In this document: one piece after another, positions 1 to 7,557 of the stretch
Position numbering within the stretch: position 1 is the stretch's first letter
Layout: each line of letters begins with the position of its first letter
Source of the DNA: Planctomycetaceae bacterium
GTDB taxonomy: Bacteria; Planctomycetota; Planctomycetia; Pirellulales; Pirellulaceae
Reading direction: 5' to 3'
NCBI GenBank assembly: GCA_002709045.1
Contig: PAPJ01000036.1
Location: 1 to 64,000, forward strand
DNA length: 64,000 nucleotides
Notes under the pieces: generated by a model
What the model was told of the DNA's origin: nothing
What the model saw: the letters and a program-made list of their open reading frames with translations, nothing else
Database searches by the model: none
Position numbers and translations under genes: made by a program

Positions 1-36
1 AAGCAACAGAAGAAGCAACAGAAGAAGCAACAGAAG
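1..36 (+). repeat. three tandem copies of a 12-base coding repeat
   Basis: The unit aagcaacagaag occurs three times head to tail and encodes the ATEE repeats of the upstream protein's tail. It may continue to the left of the window. Such in-frame 12-base repeats change length easily without breaking the frame. Confidence 0.8.
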
Positions 37-44
37 ACGAATAA
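1..44 (+). CDS. C-terminal tail of an upstream gene, probably ribosomal protein L25 (partial)
   Basis: The last 13 codons of a reading frame entering from the left edge read as acidic ATEE repeats ending in EDE and a TAA stop at 42-44. Bacterial L25 (Ctc type) often ends in a long Glu/Ala-rich tail, and rplY commonly sits directly upstream of pth. Both facts fit, but the fragment itself carries no diagnostic domain, so the identity is inferred from position and tail composition only. The gene ends 57 bases before pth and is probably co-transcribed with it. Confidence 0.55.
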   Translation, partial: ATEEATEEATEDE

Positions 45-101
45 ACATTTGTCCTTGCCTGCACAACCTAACAATACAAAATATTTACATCCCCTAGTGC
101 C

Positions 102-689
102 ATGAAACTAATCGTTGGACTGGGAAATCCCGGCAAAAAATACCAGGAAACCCGACACAACATTGGTTGGCAGGTATTGGCACGACTAGCTCAAAAACAT
201 GCCACCAGCAAGCCGCGAGCAAAGTTTGAAGGGGAAGTTGTAGAAACACAATTCGGTACGGAAAAGGGTTTATTACTGTGCCCAATGACGTACATGAACG
301 CAAGCGGGCGAAGTGTTCGGCCTGCGAGCGACTTTTACCGATTAGCCCCTCAGGACATACTCGTCATCTGTGATGACATTAGCCTGCCGGTTGGCATTAT
401 GAGGTTTCGATCTCAGGGTTCCTCCGGCGGACAAAATGGCCTGAAAGACATCATCAGCAAACTGAAAACTCAGGAGATTCCCCGTTTGCGAATTGGTGTC
501 GGCCAGCCACCACCCCAGTGGGATACGGCGGACTATGTATTGAGCAAGTTCACCAAATCCGAAAAATCTGACATTCAACGTACCGTTGAGCAGGCAACAG
601 GAGCAGTGGCAGATTGGGTTCAAAGCGGAATCAATTTCTGTATGAATCAATACAACCGAAAACAAAATACGAACTCAGGCGAAACCTAA
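102..689 (+). CDS. pth: peptidyl-tRNA hydrolase
   Basis: This 195-aa enzyme releases tRNA from stalled peptidyl-tRNA in the cytoplasm, so that peptides and tRNAs can be recycled. The N-terminus has the family signature: VGLGNPG with the substrate-binding Asn at residue 9, and TRHNIGW with the catalytic His at residue 19. MTYMNASG and the DDISLPVG segment with the catalytic Asp follow, and the family GSSGGQNGLK loop is present. Length is normal for bacterial Pth. It lies between the probable rplY and rpsF, a common arrangement in which a translation-rescue enzyme is co-transcribed with ribosomal proteins. The ATG at 102 gives the canonical N-terminus. Confidence 0.97.
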   Translation: MKLIVGLGNPGKKYQETRHNIGWQVLARLAQKHATSKPRAKFEGEVVETQFGTEKGLLLCPMTYMNASGRSVRPASDFYRLAPQDILVICDDISLPVGIMRFRSQGSSGGQNGLKDIISKLKTQEIPRLRIGVGQPPPQWDTADYVLSKFTKSEKSDIQRTVEQATGAVADWVQSGINFCMNQYNRKQNTNSGET

Positions 690-691
690 CG

Positions 692-749
692 ATACCAAAA
701 TTTGGTATGGGAAACGTAACCCCAATTTCGCCGTACGAAGTACTAGGAG
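692..749 (+). promoter_or_regulatory. rpsF leader: two inverted repeats and a Shine-Dalgarno site
   Basis: The 68 bases between the pth stop and the rpsF TTG contain a perfect inverted repeat ATACCAAA/TTTGGTAT at 692-708 with one base between the arms. A short hairpin GTAC-GAA-GTAC lies at 733-743. AGGAG at 745-749 is 8 bases before the TTG at 758 and fixes the rpsF start. The second hairpin abuts the ribosome-binding site, so it could modulate initiation. S6:S18 autoregulatory leaders are known before rpsF in many bacteria, but I cannot show that this leader matches that motif. Confidence 0.5.
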
Positions 750-757
750 ATTTTACA

Positions 758-1174
758 TTGGCTGCAAACGTTTACGAATGCATGTTCATCCTCGATTCTA
801 ACCGATATGCTCGTGACCCTCACGGAGTTCAGGAGTCTATCAATAATGCAGTAACCTCTCTCGACGGAGAGATTCTTGTTTCGCGATTATGGAGCGAGCA
901 GAAACTGGCATACACAATCAATGGGCAACGTAAAGGTACTTATTGGTTAACTTACTTCCGACTCGAAGGCACTAAACTGAATGAATTTGAAAGAGCAATT
1001 CAACTTAATGACAGTGTTATGCGGAGTCTGACATTGAAAATCGACCCACGTCTTGTAGATCACCTGATCGCACATGCCAAAGGCGAGGTTTCAACTGAAG
1101 CACCAAAAGAAGCCGTTGCAGATAATGCTACAGATGATGCTGCAGAAACAACGAAAGAAGTTGCTGCTGAGTAA
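758..1174 (+). CDS. rpsF: 30S ribosomal protein S6 (TTG start)
   Basis: This is a small-subunit protein that binds the central domain of 16S rRNA together with S18. I place the start at the TTG at 758, giving 138 aa beginning (M)AANVYECMFILDSN. AGGAG lies 8 bases upstream, and S6 proteins normally begin a few residues before the YE..FIL strand. The frame stays open back to 614, but that stretch overlaps the pth end and is not S6-like. Conserved segments are LVSRLWSEQKLAY, the KGTYWLTYF strand and the LNDSVMRSLTLKID region. The acidic Ala/Glu-rich C-terminal tail (about 30 residues) is common in S6. The neighbouring rpsR found in many S6 operons is absent here. Confidence 0.95.
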   Translation: MAANVYECMFILDSNRYARDPHGVQESINNAVTSLDGEILVSRLWSEQKLAYTINGQRKGTYWLTYFRLEGTKLNEFERAIQLNDSVMRSLTLKIDPRLVDHLIAHAKGEVSTEAPKEAVADNATDDAAETTKEVAAE

Positions 1175-1334
1175 GGTAATTGCAATCAAACCGATCTTGA
1201 TATTTGATAATCGGGATGGCCGATTGATAAATACTTTGATTTGCTTGCCCTTGTAGTTTTGCTCTGACAAACTGCGCCGGATTGGCAAAGGTATCACATA
1301 AAACTAAGGGAATTTAACAAAGGAGTGTTGGCAA

Positions 1335-1883
1335 ATGGCGAGCTTTAATAAAGTTATCCTGATGGGTAATCTGACGCGGGACGTTGAGTTAAAGTACACA
1401 TCGAGTCAAACGGCTGTCACAGAAGTAACACTGGCGGTTAATGACCGAAGACGAGGGCAGGATGGCCAGTGGCAGGACGAAACCACTTTCGTCGACGTCA
1501 CCCTATGGGGACGTACAGCCGAAGTTGCCGACCAATACCTCGGTAAAGGTTCTGGAGTTATGATCGAAGGTCGACTCCGCCTAGACCAATGGGAAGACAA
1601 ACAAACCGGCCAACGACGCAGTCGTCTGCGTGTTACCGGGGAACGAATGCAGATGTTACCTCGCGGTGGCGGCGGTGGCGGCGGTGGTACTCCACAGGGT
1701 GGATACCAAGACAGCCAGTCATCAGGCGGCTATGGAAGTTCAGGACCTCAGTATGGTGGCAACAGCAACCAAGGTGGTGCTGCCGAATCTGCTCCTCCAC
1801 AACAGGACAACGGTTCCGGATTCTACAACGATCCGCCAGCGTCCCAGGGAATGCCGCCGGCAGATGACGACATCCCTTTTTAA
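1335..1883 (+). CDS. ssb: single-stranded DNA-binding protein
   Basis: SSB coats single-stranded DNA during replication, repair and recombination and recruits partners through its C-terminal tip. The OB-fold spans about residues 1-110, starting [20 protein letters not shown] and including [14 protein letters not shown] and the [18 protein letters not shown] strand. A glycine-rich linker follows (a run of nine Gly near residues 112-120, then Gly/Gln/Ser). The tail ends in the acidic DDDIPF motif that docks partner proteins. Length 182 aa is typical. AAGGAG lies about 11 bases before the ATG at 1335. It shares the operon with rpsF, as in many bacteria. Confidence 0.97.
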   Translation: MASFNKVILMGNLTRDVELKYTSSQTAVTEVTLAVNDRRRGQDGQWQDETTFVDVTLWGRTAEVADQYLGKGSGVMIEGRLRLDQWEDKQTGQRRSRLRVTGERMQMLPRGGGGGGGGTPQGGYQDSQSSGGYGSSGPQYGGNSNQGGAAESAPPQQDNGSGFYNDPPASQGMPPADDDIPF

Positions 1884-1926
1884 CGATAATTCCAACTGAT
1901 CCCCGTATTGAAGCGATATAAAAATC

Positions 1927-2448
1927 ATGCCAAGAAGCCAAGAAAAAAAACGTGCATTCAAGCGACTGCCAAAAGGCCCTAATGGAGGTGTTGAACTTTT
2001 GTTAATCCAGTCTGTGGATAACCTCGGCCGGCCTGGTGATATTGTAGAAGTTAAACCAGGCTTTGCTAACAACTACCTGATTCCTCAGGGACTTGCGACC
2101 GTGGCGAATGAGCACCACAAACGTATGATTGAAAAACACCGTGCTAAAATTCGGGCCCAACAGGAAGCACGTCTTGCTGGATTCCGTGAAATCGCTGACA
2201 AGATCAATGACGAAAGCGTAACCATCGAATCCAAAGCAAACGAAGAAGGTGTCCTATACGGTAGTGTAGGAATTGCTGAGATTGTCGGTGCTCTGCGAGC
2301 TAAAGATCTTAACGTGAATAATGAACACGTATTACTTGATGGCCAAATCAAAGAACACGGCCTGTTCCCTGTTGTCATCCGTTTGCATCAGGATATTGAG
2401 AATGCCGAGTTGAAAGTCTGGGTTGTCCCCCCGGCAGGTGAAGAATAA
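1927..2448 (+). CDS. rplI: 50S ribosomal protein L9 with N-terminal extension
   Basis: L9 binds 23S rRNA near the L1 stalk and helps keep the reading frame. The family core begins at about residue 22 with VELLLIQSVDNLG, followed by DIVEVKPGFANNYLIPQGLA. A long central helix and a C-terminal domain with LYGSVG and VVIRLHQDIENAELKVWVV complete the fold. At 173 aa it is longer than the usual roughly 150, because of a basic N-terminal extension rich in Lys and Arg. An in-frame TTG at 1999 with GGAGG upstream at 1984 is an alternative start, but it would trim the first core strand, so I keep the ATG. It is the last gene before a strong terminator. Confidence 0.95.
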   Translation: MPRSQEKKRAFKRLPKGPNGGVELLLIQSVDNLGRPGDIVEVKPGFANNYLIPQGLATVANEHHKRMIEKHRAKIRAQQEARLAGFREIADKINDESVTIESKANEEGVLYGSVGIAEIVGALRAKDLNVNNEHVLLDGQIKEHGLFPVVIRLHQDIENAELKVWVVPPAGEE

Positions 2449-2479
2449 ATTCAGCCTCTACGGACAGACAGGAAACCTT

Positions 2480-2513
2480 AAAGCCCTGCTAGTAATCAAG
2501 CAGGGCTTTTTTA
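2480..2513 (+). terminator. rho-independent terminator after rplI
   Basis: AAAGCCCTGC (2480-2489) pairs perfectly with GCAGGGCTTT (2500-2509) around a 10-base loop and runs into a T tract. It ends the pth-rpsF-ssb-rplI transcript about 30 bases after the rplI stop, so dnaB probably has its own promoter within 2513-2605. Confidence 0.9.
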
Positions 2514-2605
2514 TGTACTACCACGAGCAAAGCATTTTCCCTTTTCACTGATAGAGTACAATAAAAACCACGGCTCATCGACTTTACTAATTTGTATTAA
2601 ACACC

Positions 2606-4057
2606 ATGGCTACTGGTTCGAATAAACAAAACAACTCGATTCAGCAGACTGCAGATATCCTGCAGCGACAACCGCCCTATGACCTCGAAGCAGAACGAGG
2701 CGTGCTGGGTAGTATTTTGCTTAAACCAGATATCATCGACGAAGTATTATTCGTACTTCACAAAGAAGATTTCTTTGATGAGGCTAATCAAAAACTCTAC
2801 GGCGTTATGTACGAAATGCACAATAACGCCAAAAAAATTGATGCCATGTTACTTGTTGCTGAACTTAAAACGCAAAATATCTTCGAGATGATTGGCGGCA
2901 CCAAATATCTGGCTGAACTTGGGGGAGCTGTACCCAATGCTGCACATGCCGTTTATTATGCCGAAATAGTTCGTGAAAAAGCGATTTACCGATCTCTCAT
3001 CAATGTCGGAACGGAAATTCTAAAAGAAGCGTACGAACAGGCGGTGGATTGCCGGGCATTGCTTAGCCAGGCCGAGCAAAAAGTATTCAACATTGCTGAT
3101 GTGCGCGGTGGTCAAAGCGTCTCCAAACTGGATGAAATTCTGCATAAAGCCATGGATCGCATGGAAGCTCGAATGAGCGGCGAGCAAACCGAGGACGGCG
3201 TGGAAACACACTTTACCGAACTCGATCGTATGATGGGTGGATTCCATGCTAACGAACTGCTGATCCTGGCTGCCCGACCTTCCATGGGTAAAACAGCACT
3301 GGCAATGAACATTGCCGAAAACGTATGTCACCTTGGAAAAGCACCGGTGCTGTTTATTAGTCTGGAAATGTCACAGCTGGAGCTGTGTGATCGACTACTG
3401 TGTAGTGCCGCCCAGGTAAACGGACATAAAATGAGAAATGGTACGATCTCCAATGAAGATCGCGCCAAACTGGTCGAAAAGGCCGGTGAACTGGCGATAG
3501 CACCGCTCTATGTCGATGATTCACCCACACGAACTGTCAGTGAAATTGCGTCAGCGGCGCGCCGTATTCAACGAAATCACGAAGGCCGACTTGGTTTAAT
3601 CGTCATCGACTATCTACAACTGATTGAACCGGACAACACACGCGACCCACGTCAGGAACAAGTTGCCAGAATCGCACGACGCCTGAAAGGAATCGCTCGG
3701 GATCTCAAAGTACCAGTACTTTGTCTGGCTCAGCTAAATCGTCAGCCAGAAGGATCTTCTGACCATCGCCCAAAACTAAGCCATCTCCGTGAATCCGGTG
3801 CGATCGAACAGGATGCGGATGTTGTCATGTTTATTCATCGTGAAGAGTATTACCGACGTGGCGAAGATGCAGAGCAATTCGCCGGCTTAGCAGAAATTAT
3901 TATTGCTAAGCAGCGTAATGGTCCGGTTGGAGAGATCGAACTACTCTGGCAGAAGGAATTTACTCGATTCGTCGACAAGGCACCGGAACGTCTGCAAGCC
4001 TTCGATGATTTCAATTCGGGAACGCAAGCCGGTGTCGCTGGCGCAGACCCATTCTAA
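2606..4057 (+). CDS. dnaB: replicative DNA helicase DnaB
   Basis: This hexameric 5'-3' helicase unwinds DNA at the replication fork and recruits primase. The N-terminal DnaB domain (about residues 20-125) starts PPYDLEAERGVLGSIL. The RecA-like ATPase domain (about 190-460) has Walker A ARPSMGKTALAMN, the Walker B-type LIVIDYLQLI, and the LAQLNRQ and HLRESGAIEQDADVVMF segments followed by KQRNGPVGE. Length 483 aa is normal and no intein is inserted. The ATG at 2606 lacks a clear Shine-Dalgarno sequence. The gene follows the rplI terminator, a neighbourhood conserved in many bacteria. Confidence 0.97.
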   Translation: MATGSNKQNNSIQQTADILQRQPPYDLEAERGVLGSILLKPDIIDEVLFVLHKEDFFDEANQKLYGVMYEMHNNAKKIDAMLLVAELKTQNIFEMIGGTKYLAELGGAVPNAAHAVYYAEIVREKAIYRSLINVGTEILKEAYEQAVDCRALLSQAEQKVFNIADVRGGQSVSKLDEILHKAMDRMEARMSGEQTEDGVETHFTELDRMMGGFHANELLILAARPSMGKTALAMNIAENVCHLGKAPVLFISLEMSQLELCDRLLCSAAQVNGHKMRNGTISNEDRAKLVEKAGELAIAPLYVDDSPTRTVSEIASAARRIQRNHEGRLGLIVIDYLQLIEPDNTRDPRQEQVARIARRLKGIARDLKVPVLCLAQLNRQPEGSSDHRPKLSHLRESGAIEQDADVVMFIHREEYYRRGEDAEQFAGLAEIIIAKQRNGPVGEIELLWQKEFTRFVDKAPERLQAFDDFNSGTQAGVAGADPF

Positions 4058-4238
4058 AATTGTCCATTTTCTCATGGATTTGATACAACCAACAGATCTT
4101 AGACATTAAATCTGTATTGCCGCCAATGCCTGTTTTCCGTTATTTTTTGCGGTAACTTGTGGAGTCTGGACTGCGCCCACAGACAATGGGTGACCGTCTT
4201 CTACTCCAAATAGCTACTTCGTAGAAATATCTCTGGTT

Positions 4239-4252
4239 CCATGTTTACATGG
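4239..4252 (+). promoter_or_regulatory. small perfect hairpin just before the POTRA gene
   Basis: CCATG-TTTA-CATGG forms a perfect 5-bp stem whose 3' arm ends 10 bases before the ATG at 4263, covering the place where a Shine-Dalgarno sequence would lie. The rest of the 4058-4238 spacer shows nothing convincing apart from a weak TGTGG/CCACA pairing at 4158-4181. A role in translation control is a guess. Confidence 0.3.
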
Positions 4253-4262
4253 CATAATTGGA

Positions 4263-5933
4263 ATGACATACACACGTCTGATAAAAACTTACGTTTTCAC
4301 CGCCAGAATTGCTTTAAGTTTCTTCATGCTTTGCTGGTATACCTCACAGCTCATTGCCCAGAACAATGTTCCTACTCAACCTCTGTTCCGACCAGGTTCA
4401 ACGGGACAGGTTCAACCTGCCGGTGGTCTGCTATCGGTTGGCTCAAATCCACCACGTGCTCAAAGTCTTAGTCGACAACCTGGTACTCCCGGAACTCGAG
4501 GGCCGGCACAAAAAAGCAATCCACAAACGATTGAAGATATCAAAAAAGAAGAACAACAGCAGCATCTGCAATATAATGGTTTGCCGGTCGTCTCCATTGA
4601 ATTCAAAGGCAACAGTTTCCTCACCGGTGAACGACTCTACGATACTATCAAAACAAGAATCGATCGTTCTTTTGATTCTGTCATCGTTCAAGAAGACGTC
4701 CGTTCTCTATATGGCACCGGGCTGATTCGAGACGTACAACTGTTGATCAAAAAATCAAAACTGGGACTTCACCTGACGTTTGAAATCTTTGAACGCCCGA
4801 CAATCGCCACAGTTCGATTCATCGGTAATCGTATGTATCTGGACAAAAAACTCACAAAAGAAACCGACCTCAAATCCGGGGATGCTCTCGACCTATTCTC
4901 CATTGAAGATGCAACACGTAAGATTGAAGAACTCTATCACGAAAACGGATTTCCAAAAGCGCATGTAAAAGTCCTCGAAGGTCTTAAACCGGGAGAACGC
5001 AATGTAGTTTTTTACATCAGTGAAGGTCCACGTGAAAAGATCGCTGCTGTCGAAGTCGTTGGAAACGATCCATATCTTGCTCAGGATGCAAGACTGCTAA
5101 CGCTCTTTGAGTCTAAGGCTCGACTAAGTAACTGGATTATTGGCGGTGACTATATCCCCTCCAAAGTGGAAAACGATATGGAAAAACTGGTTACTTATTA
5201 CCGCAACCTTGGATACTTTCAGGCGACCGTCGGCAGACAGATTGACTACGATGATTCCGGACACTGGGTGACGCTTCGATTTATCGTCAATGAAGGCCCT
5301 CGCTACCGCATTACAAACGTACGTATCGAGGGCAACAAACAAGTCTCGAAAGATTTACTATCCAAACTGATCACAATATCCAGTGGTGACTATTTCCTCA
5401 GAAATCAACTCGGCAACGATCTGGAATCGATCAAAGACCTATACGGTAAGCTCGGTTACATCTACTCTAAAGTCAATACAGACATCCGTTTCCGGGAGAC
5501 TCCCGGAGAATTAGAAATCGTTTTTGAAGTGGATGAAGGAGAACAGTTTAAAGTTGGGGAAATCGCTGTTCATATTGCCGGCATTTCACCACACACTAAA
5601 AACTCCGTCATACTTAACCGCTTGTCATTAATACCGGGGGATTTGGCCAGCAATCAGGAGATGCGTTCAAGTGAACGACGACTTCGCCATAGCTCACTGT
5701 TCAATGATGGAGCCATGATGGGGTCACCTCCGACGATTGTCGTCCGTACCGAGGAAATTAAAACGCAGCCTAAAAAACCTGGCCTGCCTCCTGCTCCTAA
5801 TCCAAAATCAGCTACTGAACCAACAACTAACACCATTCGTGGCCAAAGTCCAGTTTTCAGTCGCTATGAACCGGTCAACCGCACGTCGGCCTACCCATTG
5901 CCGCAATTTATACAACGGATTTCAAATAAATAA
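4263..5933 (+). CDS. POTRA-domain outer-membrane assembly protein (N-terminal half of a split BamA)
   Basis: This 556-aa secreted protein has a Sec signal peptide (about residues 1-32, ending QLIA before QNN). A proline-rich linker leads to about five POTRA-like units at roughly residues 109-178, 180-256, 258-346, 347-427 and 430-498. Each shows the pattern of an I-E-F/V-x-GN strand, two helices and a closing V-F-x-V-x-EGP-type strand. In Omp85/BamA proteins these periplasmic domains receive unfolded outer-membrane proteins and sit in front of a 16-strand barrel. Here the chain stops after a Pro/Thr-rich tail containing RGQSP, and the barrel is a separate gene 4 bases downstream. The two products probably act together at the outer membrane. 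It could in principle be an independent POTRA protein. Confidence 0.8.
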   Translation: MTYTRLIKTYVFTARIALSFFMLCWYTSQLIAQNNVPTQPLFRPGSTGQVQPAGGLLSVGSNPPRAQSLSRQPGTPGTRGPAQKSNPQTIEDIKKEEQQQHLQYNGLPVVSIEFKGNSFLTGERLYDTIKTRIDRSFDSVIVQEDVRSLYGTGLIRDVQLLIKKSKLGLHLTFEIFERPTIATVRFIGNRMYLDKKLTKETDLKSGDALDLFSIEDATRKIEELYHENGFPKAHVKVLEGLKPGERNVVFYISEGPREKIAAVEVVGNDPYLAQDARLLTLFESKARLSNWIIGGDYIPSKVENDMEKLVTYYRNLGYFQATVGRQIDYDDSGHWVTLRFIVNEGPRYRITNVRIEGNKQVSKDLLSKLITISSGDYFLRNQLGNDLESIKDLYGKLGYIYSKVNTDIRFRETPGELEIVFEVDEGEQFKVGEIAVHIAGISPHTKNSVILNRLSLIPGDLASNQEMRSSERRLRHSSLFNDGAMMGSPPTIVVRTEEIKTQPKKPGLPPAPNPKSATEPTTNTIRGQSPVFSRYEPVNRTSAYPLPQFIQRISNK

Positions 5934-5937
5934 GGCC

Positions 5938-7557
5938 ATGATGCTCTCAAACTTTTGTAATGCAAAAACATCTGCAATACTGACATGCCTTTCTTTGGTG
6001 CTCGCCAGTATTGGTTGTATGTCAAAACTTGCAAACACCCCGACTGCCTCCGAACAAACAACTGGTGGGAAACAGACACTTGAACAGCTTGCACAAGACG
6101 TGGCTGCAGAATCTGAAACAGTTCCTCCGGATACCACTCAACATCAGGATCTTTTAACTAACGAAAGAATCGCTGGTATTACTCAACCGATAACCTCTGT
6201 TCAATCCGGTGACCAATCAGCAGAACCATCAGCAGTAAAGCTAAATACATCTCCTGATGAATCGCTTATCCCAACCTTTGATGAGTCAGACTCGAACCTG
6301 CAGAACGAGGACATGCTTATTCGTGGGCAAAGCCCGGTAACCAGTGCTGATTTTGTCGAATTATCCAATCCTTCAAAAGTTCTTCGCGTCGATGATCAGG
6401 TACAACTTGCACAAATTCAGGACGAAATGGCACCCAATGACAATTCAGTCAGACCGCTATTTGATCCCAATGCATCTATGAATACCATTCCTTTCGACGT
6501 TTATGTCGAGGAAGGTAGAACAGGCCGTTTTATGTTCGGGGTGGGCGTTAACTCAGATGCCGGCGTAACTGGCCAAATCGTAATTGATGAAAGAAACTTC
6601 GACTATGCCGCCGTGCCGGGGAGTTGGGAAGACTTTGTCGAAGGACGCGCATTCCGAGGAGGCGGACAAGGCTTTCGGCTCGAAGCAATGCCTGGTGAGT
6701 TCTGGGAACGCTACATGCTTCAATATTCAAATCCCTATTTTCGAGACACCAAAATCAGCTTCAATACGAGCGCATTTATGTATGACCGTATTTATCGAGA
6801 TTGGGATGAAAAACGAGCGGGTGGACGAATCGGTTTTGGTTATCGACTTAATCCGGATCTAAGTGTCAATCTTGGACTCCGCCTCGAACGTATCAAAATT
6901 ACCGATCCTACAATCGCCGGCGTTCCAGACCTCGACGATGCTCTTGGACACAATGATCTCGTTGGACTCAAAGTTGGACTAAGCCATGACACACGTGATA
7001 CTCCATTCTTGGCTACCGAAGGATATTTCTTTAATACCAACTTCGAGCAGATTCTTGGCGACTTTATTTATCCTCGTGGTAGCTTTGAATATCGAAAGTA
7101 CTATTTGATTCGTGAACGTGCCGATGGGACTGGGAGACATGTATTCTCATGGAAACTTCAATACGATATTACCGGAGAAGATACTCCACTTTATGATCAC
7201 TACTTTTCCGGTGGTTATACCACAATGCGTGGTTTTGAGTTTCGTGGTGCATCGCCTGAAGAAAACGGAGTACGTGTGGGAGGTCATCAACGGTTTATTG
7301 GAACACTGCAATATTTATTCCCATTCACTGCCGACGATATGCTTAAAGGTGTCGTCTTTACCGACTTCGGTACTGTCGAACAAGACTACAATATCGATCC
7401 GGATAATTTCCGAGTAGTGATTGGAGCAGGTCTGAGAATTTCAATGCCTTTCATGTCTCAGGCACCTTTCGCTCTAGACTTTGGTTTTCCAATTCATCAT
7501 GCTGATACCGACGATAAACAGGTATTTAGCTTCTATCTGGGATTCAGCCGAGGTTAA
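5938..7557 (+). CDS. Omp85/BamA-type beta-barrel protein with a lipoprotein-like signal (C-terminal half of a split BamA)
   Basis: This 539-aa product (ATG at 5938 or 5941; AAGG just upstream favours 5941) begins with a hydrophobic segment ending LASIGC. That is a probable lipobox with Cys27, suggesting a lipidated N-terminus. A long low-complexity region follows, including IRGQSP, the motif that also ends the preceding protein. From about residue 180 the sequence is an outer-membrane barrel of the BamA type. It opens FMFGVGVNSDAG and has many alternating aromatic strands, GLSHDTRDTPFLATEGY, the loop-6 RGF motif in GYTTMRGFEFRG, and a closing FGFPI plus aromatic end strand. No POTRA domain is present. 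The frame is open upstream to 5737, but the signal sequence marks the true start. The stop overlaps the convergent neighbour by 4 bases. Confidence 0.8.
   Translation: MMLSNFCNAKTSAILTCLSLVLASIGCMSKLANTPTASEQTTGGKQTLEQLAQDVAAESETVPPDTTQHQDLLTNERIAGITQPITSVQSGDQSAEPSAVKLNTSPDESLIPTFDESDSNLQNEDMLIRGQSPVTSADFVELSNPSKVLRVDDQVQLAQIQDEMAPNDNSVRPLFDPNASMNTIPFDVYVEEGRTGRFMFGVGVNSDAGVTGQIVIDERNFDYAAVPGSWEDFVEGRAFRGGGQGFRLEAMPGEFWERYMLQYSNPYFRDTKISFNTSAFMYDRIYRDWDEKRAGGRIGFGYRLNPDLSVNLGLRLERIKITDPTIAGVPDLDDALGHNDLVGLKVGLSHDTRDTPFLATEGYFFNTNFEQILGDFIYPRGSFEYRKYYLIRERADGTGRHVFSWKLQYDITGEDTPLYDHYFSGGYTTMRGFEFRGASPEENGVRVGGHQRFIGTLQYLFPFTADDMLKGVVFTDFGTVEQDYNIDPDNFRVVIGAGLRISMPFMSQAPFALDFGFPIHHADTDDKQVFSFYLGFSRG

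Noticed and set aside
614..757. Longer S6 frame starting inside pth
   Set aside because: The extra 48 residues do not look like S6, and AGGAG plus TTG at 758 fit the known N-terminus.
4140..4190. Possible structured RNA upstream of the POTRA gene
   Set aside because: Only a 5-bp TGTGG/CCACA pairing around a 14-base loop was found; too weak to call.
5737..5937. Upstream extension of the barrel frame
   Set aside because: It overlaps the end of the POTRA gene in another frame and would place the lipoprotein signal inside the chain. The ATG at 5938 or 5941 has a ribosome-binding stretch.
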